This document shows, piece after piece, positions 17,999 through 26,027 of a DNA stretch of 64,000 bases. Source of the stretch: Hymenobacter montanus. GTDB lineage: Bacteria > Bacteroidota > Bacteroidia > Cytophagales > Hymenobacteraceae. Position numbers and translations under genes: made by a program. Within the stretch, counting starts at the first letter, position 1. Each line of letters starts with the position of its first letter. The notes under the pieces were generated by a model. It was not told the DNA's origin. It was given only the letters and a program-made list of their open reading frames with translations, and did no database searches. The stretch covers positions 372,001 to 436,000 of the forward strand of contig NZ_JACXAD010000001.1 in NCBI RefSeq assembly GCF_014699115.1. Direction: 5' to 3'.

Positions 17999-18481
17999 AT
18001 GACTTCTGCTCGTTCTCCTAAGCGCCTGCTCGGTCGTCGCGAGCTAGTCAACTTCCCTACGTTCGCGCTGGGCGGGATAGAGGCCAAGGTGGACACCGGA
18101 GCTTATACCAGCGCCATTCACTGCGCTAACATCCACATCGAGACGGATGCTGAACAACGCCCCGTGCTGGTAGTGTACCTGCTCGACCCCGGTCGCGACG
18201 GTACCGACGGCCACCCGCTAACGTTTAGCGAGTTTGCCCTGCGCGACATCCGTTCGTCGAACGGTGAGGTGCAGGAACGTTATGTTATCCGGGCCGTAGT
18301 GCAGCTGTATGGCGAAAATTTTGAAGCCGACTTTTCCCTCTCCGACCGCTCCGACATGAAGTACCCCGTGCTGCTGGGCCGCAGCCTGTTGCGCCAGGGC
18401 CGCTTCGTGGTCGACGTAGCTAAGCGGAACCTTTCCTACAAAGCTTTGGCCCGCGCGGCGGCCCGTCGTACCCGCTCCTGA
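17999..18481 (+). CDS. Retropepsin-like ATP-dependent zinc protease family protein (RimB-like)
   Basis: 160 residues. The [12 protein letters not shown] motif (Asp at about residue 31) is the single-domain retropepsin-like active site of this family, followed by [19 protein letters not shown] near the C-terminus. In Pseudomonas a homologue (RimB) acts with the glutamate ligase RimK on ribosomal protein S6 tails. Here rimK follows after 64 bases on the same strand. The 'zinc' in the database family name is historical; no zinc site is visible. Start chosen at the ATG after the -7 element. Confidence 0.88.
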   Translation: MTSARSPKRLLGRRELVNFPTFALGGIEAKVDTGAYTSAIHCANIHIETDAEQRPVLVVYLLDPGRDGTDGHPLTFSEFALRDIRSSNGEVQERYVIRAVVQLYGENFEADFSLSDRSDMKYPVLLGRSLLRQGRFVVDVAKRNLSYKALARAAARRTRS

Positions 18482-18545
18482 GCCGGTTTATGCCGTAGTT
18501 TGTTGCCATTTCTTCTCCTTCCTTCCACCCAACCGCAACCTTCCC

Positions 18546-19493
18546 GTGAAACTGGCTATTCTTTCGCGTGAGCCGAAATCATATTCCACCCGGCGGCTAG
18601 TGGAGGCGGCCACCATACGGGGCCATGAGGCGCTGGTCGTCGACCATCTGCAATGTAACCTGGTGCTGGAGCAAGGGCAGCCCGGCATTATCTACCACGG
18701 CCAGCGGCTGGAAGGTTTCGACGCCATTATTCCGCGCATCGGGGCCTCGGTAACCTTTTACGGCACGGCGGTAGTACGGCAGTTTGAGATGATGAAAGTG
18801 CGCACGGCCGTCGAAAGCCAGGCCATTGTGCGCAGCCGCGACAAGCTGCGCTCCATGCAGATTCTGAGCCGGGCCGGCGTGGGCATGCCCAAAACGGCTT
18901 TTACTAACTACTCCGAAGACGTGCCGGCCATGATCAACCAGGTGGGGGGCGCGCCGGTCATTATCAAGCTGCTGGAGGGCACCCAGGGCCTGGGCGTCGT
19001 GCTGGCCGAGTCGGCCAAGGCGGCGCAATCGGTTATCGAAGCCTTCCACAACCTCAAGGCTCGCATCATCGTGCAGGAATTTATTGCCGAGAGCAAGGGG
19101 GCCGATCTGCGCGCCTTCGTGGTCGACGGCGAAATAATAGGTGCCATGAAGCGGCAGGGCCGGGAGGGCGAGTTTCGCTCGAACTTACACCGCGGCGGCG
19201 TAGGGACCCTGGTCAAGCTCAGCCGGGCCGAAAAAGCCGCGGCGCTGCTGGCTACCAAGGCGCTGGGCCTGGCCATTGCGGGGGTCGATATGTTGCAGAG
19301 CAAGCGTGGCCCGCTGGTGCTGGAAGTTAACTCCTCCCCGGGCCTGGAAGGCATCGAGAAAGCCACCCAGCACGACATTGCCGGCCGCATCATCGAATAC
19401 ACTGCTAACCTGGCGGGCAAGAAAAAAGCCAAAGCAAAGGCCAAGGATACCGCCCGCCCCGTCGACGCGCAGTCGGACGTGCCCACAGAGTAA
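18546..19493 (+). CDS. rimK: Alpha-L-glutamate ligase RimK
   Basis: 315 residues from a GTG start ([21 protein letters not shown] is the conserved N-terminus). ATP-grasp ligase: [34 protein letters not shown] as the P-loop-like ATP site, [27 protein letters not shown] and [13 protein letters not shown] with the metal-binding Glu and Asn. It adds glutamates to the C-terminus of ribosomal protein S6 and can make poly-glutamate. The C-terminus carries an extra Lys/Ala-rich tail (KKKAKAKAK). It lies between the RimB-like protease and an AstE-like gene. Confidence 0.96.
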   Translation: MKLAILSREPKSYSTRRLVEAATIRGHEALVVDHLQCNLVLEQGQPGIIYHGQRLEGFDAIIPRIGASVTFYGTAVVRQFEMMKVRTAVESQAIVRSRDKLRSMQILSRAGVGMPKTAFTNYSEDVPAMINQVGGAPVIIKLLEGTQGLGVVLAESAKAAQSVIEAFHNLKARIIVQEFIAESKGADLRAFVVDGEIIGAMKRQGREGEFRSNLHRGGVGTLVKLSRAEKAAALLATKALGLAIAGVDMLQSKRGPLVLEVNSSPGLEGIEKATQHDIAGRIIEYTANLAGKKKAKAKAKDTARPVDAQSDVPTE

Positions 19494-19700
19494 TAAAGCT
19501 TCAAACGCTCGGCGGGCCTTAAGTTCCTGGATTGGGGTGAGCAGGACTCTGAGTCGGAAGCCCTTGGCCTAGCCCGGCCGGAACGATTCTTGAATAATGC
19601 GGGCACGGGCAGTTCCGTCTGCGCGCCTTCTTTCGGCCTACGCCCCCTGCTTTATTTAATCAAGTAGGGGGAAGTCATTATCCCACCAGTACTCCGGGTT

Positions 19701-20657
19701 ATGCCCCCTGCATCCTCGTTTCATCTCAACGGCTACGCCATCAAACCCGGCGAGCAGAAACTCACGCGGCTGGTCATTTCCAAGCTGCCTTCGGGTACGG
19801 TGATCGACGTGCCCGTGCACGTTTTCCGCGCCGTGGAGCCCGGCCCTACCCTGCTGCTAATGGGGGGCATGCACGGCGACGAGGTGAACGGCATCGAAAT
19901 CATTCGGCGGCTGGTGCGGCGGGAGCTGTTACGGCCGTTGCGGGGCAGCATCATCGCCATTCCCATTCTCAACATCTACGGCTTTCTGAATTTCAGCCGC
20001 GAGGTGCCCGACGGCAAGGACGTGAACCGGTCATTTCCGGGCTTCCCGCGCGGGTCGCTGGCCGGGCGGGTCGCCCACCGCTTCATGCGCGAAATCATGC
20101 CGCTGATTGATTACGGCATCGATTTCCACACTGGCGGGGCCGCGCGGGCTAACTACCCGCAGGTCCGCTGTCAGCTTGGCGTCGATCCGGAGGTGGATGC
20201 GTTGGCGGCGGCCTTCGCGGCCCCGTTTACCCTGCACGCCGCCCTGCGGCCGGGCTCGTTCCGGGAGGCGGCGCAGGGGCTGGGTAAGCGCACCATCGTG
20301 TACGAAACCGGCGAAAGCCTGCGGCTTGATGAGCCGGGCATTGAAGAAGCGCTGGCGGGCACCTTGCGCGTGATGCACCACTTGGGCATGGGGCCGGCCG
20401 GGCCGGAACCGGTCCGGCCCAGCATTGTGTGCCGGCGCCATACGTGGCTAAGGGCCCGGTTTGCCGGGTTGTTCCGGGCTCACGTTGAGAACGGGCAGTT
20501 TGTGGAAAAAGGTCAGATTTACGGCTCCGTGGCCGACCCGTACGGGCAGCAGTCCGTGCGACTGGAATCGCCCGTAAGCGGCTACGTTATTGGGCTGAAC
20601 CACATGCCCGTGGTTAACCAAGGCGATGCGCTGCTCCACCTTGCCGTGCCGGAATAA
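19701..20657 (+). CDS. Succinylglutamate desuccinylase/aspartoacylase family zinc hydrolase
   Basis: 318 residues. M14-like zinc hydrolase: GGMHGDEVNGIEIIRRL (zinc His and Glu), DGKDVNRSFPG, DFHTGGAARANYPQVRC (third zinc ligand), and IVYETGES with the catalytic Glu. A C-terminal beta barrel follows (VENGQFVEKGQIYGSVADP, SPVSGYVIG), as in AstE-like proteins. The family removes acyl or amino-acid groups from glutamate or aspartate. Gene order after rimK is conserved in several phyla and suggests action on RimK-made glutamate tails; this is inference. The 207-base gap to rimK leaves open whether they share one transcript. Confidence 0.88.
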   Translation: MPPASSFHLNGYAIKPGEQKLTRLVISKLPSGTVIDVPVHVFRAVEPGPTLLLMGGMHGDEVNGIEIIRRLVRRELLRPLRGSIIAIPILNIYGFLNFSREVPDGKDVNRSFPGFPRGSLAGRVAHRFMREIMPLIDYGIDFHTGGAARANYPQVRCQLGVDPEVDALAAAFAAPFTLHAALRPGSFREAAQGLGKRTIVYETGESLRLDEPGIEEALAGTLRVMHHLGMGPAGPEPVRPSIVCRRHTWLRARFAGLFRAHVENGQFVEKGQIYGSVADPYGQQSVRLESPVSGYVIGLNHMPVVNQGDALLHLAVPE

Positions 20658-21320
20658 GGCCGCAACCAATTTTTCAGAGTGGTTGCTGGGTTGGGGTGCT
20701 GGGGCAGTCGTGGGGCCCGCTCGTGCCGATTGCCGGGGCGTACCCGGCCAGCCCCTGCTTAGCCGGATTCGCGAAGCACGGAGAACGGGGGCCGACCACA
20801 GGCACCCAGGCCGGAAATCGAAGGTATAAGCCTTATTTAGAGCACCTAGAGCAGTTCTCGGAAAAGAATTAAGAATTAAAAATTAAAAATGAAGAATTAA
20901 AAATTGACCAGCCGATTTTTAATTCTTCATTTTTAATTTTTAATTCCTAAAAAACCGTACCCTGACTGGAGAACCGCTCTAACAAAACCTTTGGACCTGC
21001 TTCAGAAAACAAGCGGCACACCCGATAGTGGCTCCAGTCGCAGCGTCTCAAGCAGTTTTGTCAGGTATTCTTAGCGCCAGGCAACCTGTCTGGCTCCTTC
21101 CGCCGAATATCAGGCAGGCATTAGGAACATGCTCGCTCTTTCGCATCTGGACGCCAAGAGGCACGTCTTGGCACGCTTTTCTGGTCCTTCTTCGGCAAGG
21201 AGGAAACCAGTACTTGGGCCATTGGGATGGTCGTGGCGGTTCCCGCCGATGAGCAATGTTGGCCTTGGGTGGCCGCGCTACTGAAGGCGGCGGATGGTCG
21301 GCACGACTGAGGCGAAGCGT
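20658..21320. other. Intergenic region with AT-rich hairpin element
   Basis: No credible gene. It holds the AT-rich inverted repeat described separately; the rest has no recognisable signal until the -7 element before the Skp-like gene. Confidence 0.4.
20850..20982. repeat. AT-rich hairpin element with inverted ends (MITE-like)
   Basis: Core arms at 20873-20904 and 20915-20946 are perfect 32-base reverse complements made of AATTAAAAAT-type words, around a 10-base loop. Outside them AGAGCAGTTCTC and GAGAACCGCTCT form imperfect 12-base inverted ends. The core is related to the hairpin after the epoxide-hydrolase-like gene near 38.2 kb. In a GC-rich genome this is a clear outlier, best explained as a small non-autonomous repeat. 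Confidence 0.8.
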
Positions 21321-21328
21321 TACTTTTG
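21321..21328 (+). promoter_or_regulatory. -7 promoter element of the Skp/OmpH-like gene
   Basis: TACTTTTG, fitting TAnnTTTG, 24 bases before the chosen ATG. Confidence 0.55.
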
Positions 21329-21352
21329 TCTTTTCTTCATCTTCTTTCGTCA

Positions 21353-22036
21353 ATGAGAAACCCGATTCAGCTTACCATTAACGGCGTGCTGCTGCTGGCC
21401 GTGGCCATTTTGTACTACCTGCATTTCAGCCGCGGCGCGGCCGGGCCGGCTACTGCCGCCAACAAACCCGCGGTCGTAATGGCTTCGCCCAGCCTGAACA
21501 CTGCCGATAGCACGGCGGCTCCCGACGCTCCCACAACGGCTCAACCCGTTGCCACGACGGCCCCTGCCGGCAGCACCGAAGGCAAAATTGCCTACGTGGA
21601 ATCCGGTAAGATGCTCGACGGGTATCAGGGCATGAAAGACGCGCGTAAAGCGTTCGAAGCCAAGGCCCGGGGTTGGGAAAAGCAAAATCAGGGCATGCTA
21701 GCCACGTTCAAAACAGCCGTGGAATCGTACCAGAAGCAAGCTCCTACCCTCTCGGCCGAGCAGCGGGCCGCTACCGAGCAGAAGCTGCAGGCCCAGCAGC
21801 AGGAAGTTGGCCAGAAGCAGCAGCAGCTCCAGGCCCAGGCCCAGGAGGAAGAAGCCAAGCTGACGCAGAAAGTGCTCGAAAGCATAAATAAGAAAGTGGA
21901 AGCCTACGGCAAAGCCCACGGTTACAAGCTGATCCTGATTGCGGCCCCCAGCGGCACCATTGCCTACGGCCAAAAGGACCTCGACATCACCACGCCGGTA
22001 CTGGCGTACCTGAACGCCGAATACCGCAAAAAGTAG
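21353..22036 (+). CDS. OmpH/Skp family periplasmic chaperone
   Basis: 227 residues. N-terminal membrane anchor or uncleaved signal (LLLAVAILYYLHF), an Ala/Thr-rich linker, then the Skp domain: GKIAYVESGKMLDGYQGMKDARKAFEAKA, a long Gln/Glu-rich coiled coil (about residues 95-185) and the closing strand YKLILIAAPSGTIAYGQKDLDITTPVLAYLNAEY. Skp proteins hold unfolded outer-membrane proteins in the periplasm. The retained anchor is common in this phylum. Start chosen at the ATG after the -7 element. Confidence 0.9.
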   Translation: MRNPIQLTINGVLLLAVAILYYLHFSRGAAGPATAANKPAVVMASPSLNTADSTAAPDAPTTAQPVATTAPAGSTEGKIAYVESGKMLDGYQGMKDARKAFEAKARGWEKQNQGMLATFKTAVESYQKQAPTLSAEQRAATEQKLQAQQQEVGQKQQQLQAQAQEEEAKLTQKVLESINKKVEAYGKAHGYKLILIAAPSGTIAYGQKDLDITTPVLAYLNAEYRKK

Positions 22037-22186
22037 CTGCCCTGGCCGGATTTCCGCCAGGAGCCCCCGCGATAGTATTGTATTTGAAGCTAAGGAAAGG
22101 CCCGATTAAACCCAGGCGTTGGATTTACGTCTATTAGCCATAATTATCCTTACTATCATTTACTGACGCGCGCTGCGCGAATTATT

Positions 22187-22474
22187 ATGCGGACGAAAAC
22201 CTTGTTTTTTGCTTTCAGCCTGGGCCTGCTCTTACTGGTCAGCCAGGCGGCCAACGCCCAAGTGGTAGGGTGGGGTGGCTATTACGGACCGCCGCGAGGG
22301 TATTACTGCCCCCCACCCCGTGGGTACTATGGCCCGCGATTCTACTATCCGCCCCGCCCGGCCGTGGTCTATGCCGTGCCCCAACCAGTGGTAGTGGTGC
22401 CGGCCCCGTACTACCCCCCGCGGAGATACTATGCGCCCCGCCCCTACTACCGCGGCCCTGGCCGTCGCTGGTAA
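22187..22474 (+). CDS. Small secreted Tyr/Pro-rich protein
   Basis: 95 residues. Signal peptide ending ANAQ, then a low-complexity body of Tyr, Pro, Arg and Gly in GYYGPPRGYY and PYYPPRRYY blocks. Such proteins are common in Cytophagales and may coat or bind the cell envelope; no function is established. A strong hairpin lies immediately downstream, which supports a real transcription unit. Confidence 0.75.
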   Translation: MRTKTLFFAFSLGLLLLVSQAANAQVVGWGGYYGPPRGYYCPPPRGYYGPRFYYPPRPAVVYAVPQPVVVVPAPYYPPRRYYAPRPYYRGPGRRW

Positions 22475-22485
22475 ACCTGGTTGAC

Positions 22486-22559
22486 ACGGCCGTACGTCTA
22501 AGTGAAAAGAGCCCCGCTACTTTGGTAGCGGGGCTCTTTTCACTTAGACGTACGGCCGT
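22486..22559. terminator. Very long perfect hairpin terminator
   Basis: Arms 22486-22520 and 22525-22559 are exact 35-base reverse complements around TTTG. The inner GCCCCGCTAC stem has AAAAGA and TCTTTT on its flanks, so it can end transcription in both directions; the arms extend well past the usual stem. Confidence 0.85.
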
Positions 22560-22684
22560 AAGTTGTTCAGGGTCGGGGGCGCGCATGGGCACTGAAGGAG
22601 AATAAAGAAAGTGGGCTTTCAGGGGCATATTGTCCGGTAATTATGCTTACCCTTGCGTAAACAAAAGCTTTAGCTATGTTCTCC

Positions 22685-23299
22685 ATGAAATCTTGTTCTC
22701 TGGTTTTGTGCGTCGCCGGACTGCTGGCGGGCTGTAACCAAACCGCTCCGGTCACCTCCGCGCCCACGGCTACGGCCCCGGCAGCAAGCTCCGCAGTTGA
22801 TAGCTCCACGGCCGATAGCTCTGCGACTGCTTCCCCCGCGGCACCTACCGCTGTGGCGCCGTCCGCCGATAAAACGGCCACGCCCAACGCCCCGGCACTA
22901 CCAACCAACGAAACGCTCAAGGCTTCCTTCGCCTTTAAGCCGGTGCCTAATCCGGCCGACCCGGCGCACCCCCAAACGAGTGTCCACCTCCTGATCCAGG
23001 GCAGCAAGCCCCTGAATGTTGACCTGGGCAAGTTTGCCGGTCGGCCCGACCTGGTCGACGCCACCAAAGCCAAGCTGGCGGGCTTTCCCAGCGGCATGCT
23101 CCTGGGCTTTCGGAGCTACCAAGCCTCGTCGGGCATCAGTTCCGATCTGGCCGTGCTGCAAGTGAAAGGCCGCTACCTGCGCATTGTGCAACGCCGGGTC
23201 GATGAAGCTGCCGCCGAACCCGGGACCTTTGAAACCGCACGCGAGCTTCCCCTCCCGGCCAACACGACGGTGGTGGCCGCACCGCTGGCGCAGAAATAG
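22685..23299 (+). CDS. Lipoprotein of unknown function
   Basis: 204 residues from the ATG that gives the cleanest lipoprotein signal (LLAGC); an ATG three codons earlier is possible. An Ala/Thr/Ser/Pro-rich linker of about 60 residues is followed by a compact domain of about 110 residues with SFAFKPVPNPADPAHP, HLLIQGSKPLNVDLGKFAG and LRIVQRRVDE. I do not recognise the domain. Probably anchored to a membrane facing the periplasm. Stands alone, convergent with the VOC gene. Confidence 0.8.
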   Translation: MKSCSLVLCVAGLLAGCNQTAPVTSAPTATAPAASSAVDSSTADSSATASPAAPTAVAPSADKTATPNAPALPTNETLKASFAFKPVPNPADPAHPQTSVHLLIQGSKPLNVDLGKFAGRPDLVDATKAKLAGFPSGMLLGFRSYQASSGISSDLAVLQVKGRYLRIVQRRVDEAAAEPGTFETARELPLPANTTVVAAPLAQK

Positions 23300-23329
23300 C
23301 CACGCCAGTACGCTGGGAAAACGGGGGCG

Positions 23330-23707
23330 CTACGCCGTCGGCGATATTTCCTGCAGCACCCAGGTATTGCCGTCGAGATCGGCAAAGCTGGCGTATTTAA
23401 TGCGACCCAGGTCCTGAACCTCACCCATGGCTACGCCCCGACCAGCCAGCTCTCGGCGCGCTCCATTGATGTCGGCCACCACTAAGTGCAGGCCCCGGAG
23501 CGATCCCGCCGGCATGGCCATACCGGGCAGGCCGGCGCCCAGCACAATGGAGCAAGCCGAGCCCGGCGGCGTAAGCTGCACCACCCGGACCGTCGCACTG
23601 GGCCGCACATCATGGTCCAAAATGAAGCCGACCTGTTCGACATAGAACGCTTTGGCGCGGTCGATGTCGGCTACCGGCACGGGGATTAGTTGAAGCTCTA
23701 GATGCAT
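23330..23707 (-). CDS. VOC family protein (glyoxalase/bleomycin resistance fold)
   Basis: 125 residues. One pair of beta-alpha-beta-beta-beta units: LELQLIPVPVADIDRAKAFYVEQVGFILDHDV and GLHLVVADINGARRELAGRGV...FADLDGNTWVLQE. The FADLDGNTWVLQEI ending with its metal-binding Glu is typical. Members bind metal and include glyoxalases, dioxygenases and drug-binding proteins; the substrate cannot be read. Confidence 0.9.
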   Translation of the reverse strand: MHLELQLIPVPVADIDRAKAFYVEQVGFILDHDVRPSATVRVVQLTPPGSACSIVLGAGLPGMAMPAGSLRGLHLVVADINGARRELAGRGVAMGEVQDLGRIKYASFADLDGNTWVLQEISPTA

Positions 23708-23972
23708 GGCTCTGCTAGACAGTGGAGTGGGCTATGGGATGGATGTTGAAGGCCGTGAAGGTAGCGTTAAAGCGGCCCAGCGGCGGGGTGGTAAGTGAGA
23801 ATGAGTACGCCCGTCCTGCTGGGAAGTATTTTCTTTAGCCTGAGCATCACATCCTGATCTTCAAATAGCGTAGCCAGTGGTCAGTAGAGGTAGGCGACAG
23901 TGCGTGGCTTTGGGGCTGGGCCTGGGGAGCAGGCGTAGATTAAGCCAGACAGGCTAGCCGCTTAAGGATTGG
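23708..23972. other. Intergenic region left of first MITE
   Basis: No gene or repeat recognised here. It borders a mobile-element copy, so it may be decayed sequence. Confidence 0.3.
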
Positions 23973-24355
23973 CCTCGGTTAAAAGTTTGGTACAAAGGTT
24001 AATTGTGGAGCTTGTCAACCGCCACTTTTCTATACGAGAATAGATATTGACAGTGAGTTCGCACAGCAAAAAAGCTGATTTAGTGCATTCAGACGGCCAT
24101 TTTCGGAGTTAAAGTACAGTTTTCCTGTCGTACAGGCAGGGTTCATTGTAGTTCGATTGCTGAACAAGGTATCTGAACCAATTTGGTGCGTTTCCTGCCC
24201 AGGTTGCTCGGTACTGGCCTTTGAAGTATCGTACAGTTATAGGGAGATTTCACTGAACAAACGGCCCTAACAAACTCTAGATGCGGGTTTTTAACATATA
24301 GGTGCCTCGTTTGGAAGTGACCCGCTTAACCTCTATACCAAACTTTTAACTGAGG
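23973..24355. mobile_element. MITE-like element, copy 1 (383 bp)
   Basis: Left end CCTCGGTTAAAAGTTTGGTA; the right end is its reverse complement with one mismatch. Near-identical to the second copy and of exactly the same length, with no coding capacity. The outer TGG/CCA bases may also belong to the ends. No target duplication could be seen. Such elements move using a transposase encoded elsewhere. Confidence 0.9.
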
Positions 24356-24360
24356 CCACT

Positions 24361-24458
24361 CTTGACGGTTTGCGCCTGAGCCAGGGCGGGGCCGACCATT
24401 AATAACAGGAGGAGAAGTCGCTCATGTAGAATGAGTTGAGTTTAAGCGCCCAAATGTA
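24361..24458 (-). pseudogene. 5' remnant of a secreted-protein gene cut by MITE copy 1
   Basis: A minus-strand -7 element (TACATTTG at 24451-24458) is followed by a start-like ATG and then, one frame off, a signal-peptide sequence HERLLLLLLMVGPALAQAQ that stops at the MITE. This looks like the frameshifted start of a secreted-protein gene whose remainder is gone. Short and therefore tentative. Confidence 0.35.
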
Positions 24459-24510
24459 CCAGCGTATATAGGGGAAAGCATGACTCGTTCGGTACTAGCC
24501 GACCATTAAT
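24391..24510. repeat. 13-bp direct repeat pair
   Basis: GCCGACCATTAAT occurs at 24391-24403 and 24498-24510 beside the MITE. It could be a trace of a past insertion or duplication; nothing else supports an attachment site. Confidence 0.5.
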
Positions 24511-24543
24511 TATCCCTCCTTTCCGTGTACGGAGGGACTCACC

Positions 24544-25050
24544 CTATTCTTTGCTCTCTTTTCGGTTCGCTTTCAAGTGCGCGATGTCGACACGGTCTTT
24601 TGGTCGCGCGTTCGCGGCTTTATCGGTGAGCAAATCGTCGAGGCTAATCAGGGGAATGGCCACGTCCTCCAGCGCGAATACCTCCCGGTTCCGATACGAC
24701 GCCCCAAACAACAAGGGGGCTTTCAACGCGGGCAACAAATCCAGCGTGAATTGCTCGAACTCGTACTTGAAAAATGACTTTTTGGGGTTGGGCGCTTGCT
24801 CCTCCCGGAAGGCGCGCACGTCCTGCCCGAGCGCTTCCAGGGCCTGGAGCAGCCGAAAGTAGTTGCCGTAGGTGGGGCGGTACCACAGGTCCACGTCGGG
24901 TTTGTCGGTCACCGCGCCGGCGGGGGTCGTCGAGAGGCGGTAGTAGCCGTGCAGCGCGACGGCCGTGCCGCCGACCGTGAGGTATTCCACGCCGTGGTCG
25001 TTGAGCACGCGGCACACGGCCAGCAGGCGCTCCAGTAGGCTACCGTTCAT
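24544..25050 (-). CDS. Nucleotidyltransferase fold protein (AbiEii/MNT-like)
   Basis: 168 residues. Minimal nucleotidyltransferase pattern: VGGTAVALHGY (Gly27-Gly28), PDVDLWY (Asp52 and Asp54) and FTLDLLPAL (third Asp, residue 104), with a helical C-terminus. Proteins of this type include AbiEii-like toxins that modify tRNA or other targets, and antibiotic-modifying enzymes. Its start overlaps the end of a 54-residue gene by 11 bases, and both sit between two MITE copies next to recombinase and relaxase remnants, an accessory setting that fits a toxin-antitoxin or resistance cassette. Function unproven. Confidence 0.8.
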   Translation of the reverse strand: MNGSLLERLLAVCRVLNDHGVEYLTVGGTAVALHGYYRLSTTPAGAVTDKPDVDLWYRPTYGNYFRLLQALEALGQDVRAFREEQAPNPKKSFFKYEFEQFTLDLLPALKAPLLFGASYRNREVFALEDVAIPLISLDDLLTDKAANARPKDRVDIAHLKANRKESKE

Positions 25051-25204
25051 CGGTGGGCCGGGGCTTGGCGCGTGCGCGCTGCGCTTGCCGGATAAACTCC
25101 TCGAACGCAGCGTGGGCTTGGCCGCGCGCCGCGGCCGGCACGCGGACCGGGGGGACGTCCGATTTCAAGGCCTGAAAGCTTGGGTGACGCGTCAGCTTTG
25201 CCAT
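25040..25204 (-). CDS. Small protein upstream of the nucleotidyltransferase (possible antitoxin)
   Basis: 54 residues, beginning MAKLTRHPSFQALKSD and ending PRPTDER, basic, with one predicted helix (HAAFEEFIRQAQRAR). It ends inside the first codons of the nucleotidyltransferase gene (stop within ATGAACGGTAG), so the two are very likely translated together. The size, position and charge suit a partner of a nucleotidyltransferase toxin, but no antitoxin family was recognised. The start ATG is the first in frame. Confidence 0.6.
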   Translation of the reverse strand: MAKLTRHPSFQALKSDVPPVRVPAAARGQAHAAFEEFIRQAQRARAKPRPTDER

Positions 25205-25300
25205 AACGGAGGGAAGGAGGCCAGCGACCGTGCCGGCAACGGGATAAAGATACGCACGACGCTAACCACGGGGGCACGAGTCGCGTTCCCGGGCGGGGGT

Positions 25301-25747
25301 TCACGCAGGCGCCACCGGACTGGACAAGGGCTGAACGTGCAGGGCCACGCCGCGGTGGTGCAGGTACTTGTAGAAGGTGGCTTTGCAAATGCGCAGGCTC
25401 CGGGCCATGTCGTCGACGCTGAGCTCGCGGGCCTTGTAGAGCAGCTCGGCCGCGCGGGCCGTGCGCTGAGCTTCGTCCGATAAGCCCGGCTTGCGGCCGC
25501 CGACGCGGCCCCGGGCACGTGCCGCCGCCAGCCCGGCCAGCGTGCGCTCGCGGATGAGTTCGCGCTCGAACTCCGCGAGCGAGGCAAACAGGTTGAGCAC
25601 GAGCCGGCCTTGGGCGGACGAGGTGTTGATGGCGTCGGTCAGCGAAATCAACCCGACGCCGCGGCGCTGCAGGTCGGCCACCAGGTCGAGCAGGTGCGTG
25701 AGCGAGCGGCCCAGCCGGTCGAGCTTGTAGATGTAGACCGTGTCGCC
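25301..25747 (-). pseudogene. Serine recombinase (resolvase/invertase), N-terminus missing
   Basis: The frame enters the resolvase at GDTVYIYKLDRLGRSLTHL and continues through SSAQGRLVLNLFASLAEFERELIRERT to a C-terminal helix-turn-helix (SVDDMARSLRICKATFYKYLHHRGV). About 60 N-terminal residues, including the catalytic Ser and the first Arg motif, are absent. In their place the DNA continues as relaxase sequence in another frame, with the join at about 25747. The protein cannot be active; the family is that of Tn3-type resolvases or Pin-like invertases from plasmids and transposons. Confidence 0.85.
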
Positions 25748-26027
25748 CGCTGGCGCTGCGCTTCCTGCTCGAGCTGCGGGTTGAGTTCCTTCACCAACCC
25801 GTAGAAGCGCTTCACTTCCTGGTCCTGGGCCTGGCTGCCCTCCACCCCACGCTGCAGCCCGAGTGGGGCCAACTGGGCGGCAAAGCTGGTTTGCATACTG
25901 CGCATCTTCTGCCGGTCGCCCAGCATCGCCCGGCAATTGAGCTTGCCAGCCGCGTCGATGGGCACGACCGTGGCGTGGATGTGCGGAGTCTGCTCATCGA
26001 GGTGCAGCACCGCATTCACAACGTTGG
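25747..26027 (-). pseudogene. Pre/Mob-type relaxase fragment, truncated at both ends
   Basis: About 93 residues remain: NVVNAVLHLDEQTPHIHATVVPID carries the relaxase metal-binding HxDExxPHxH motif of the MobV/Pre family, followed by RQKMRSMQTSFAAQLAPLGLQRG. The N-terminal part is replaced by MITE copy 2, and the C-terminal part runs into the resolvase remnant. Relaxases nick plasmid DNA for transfer, so this marks a former mobilisable plasmid or element. Confidence 0.85.
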
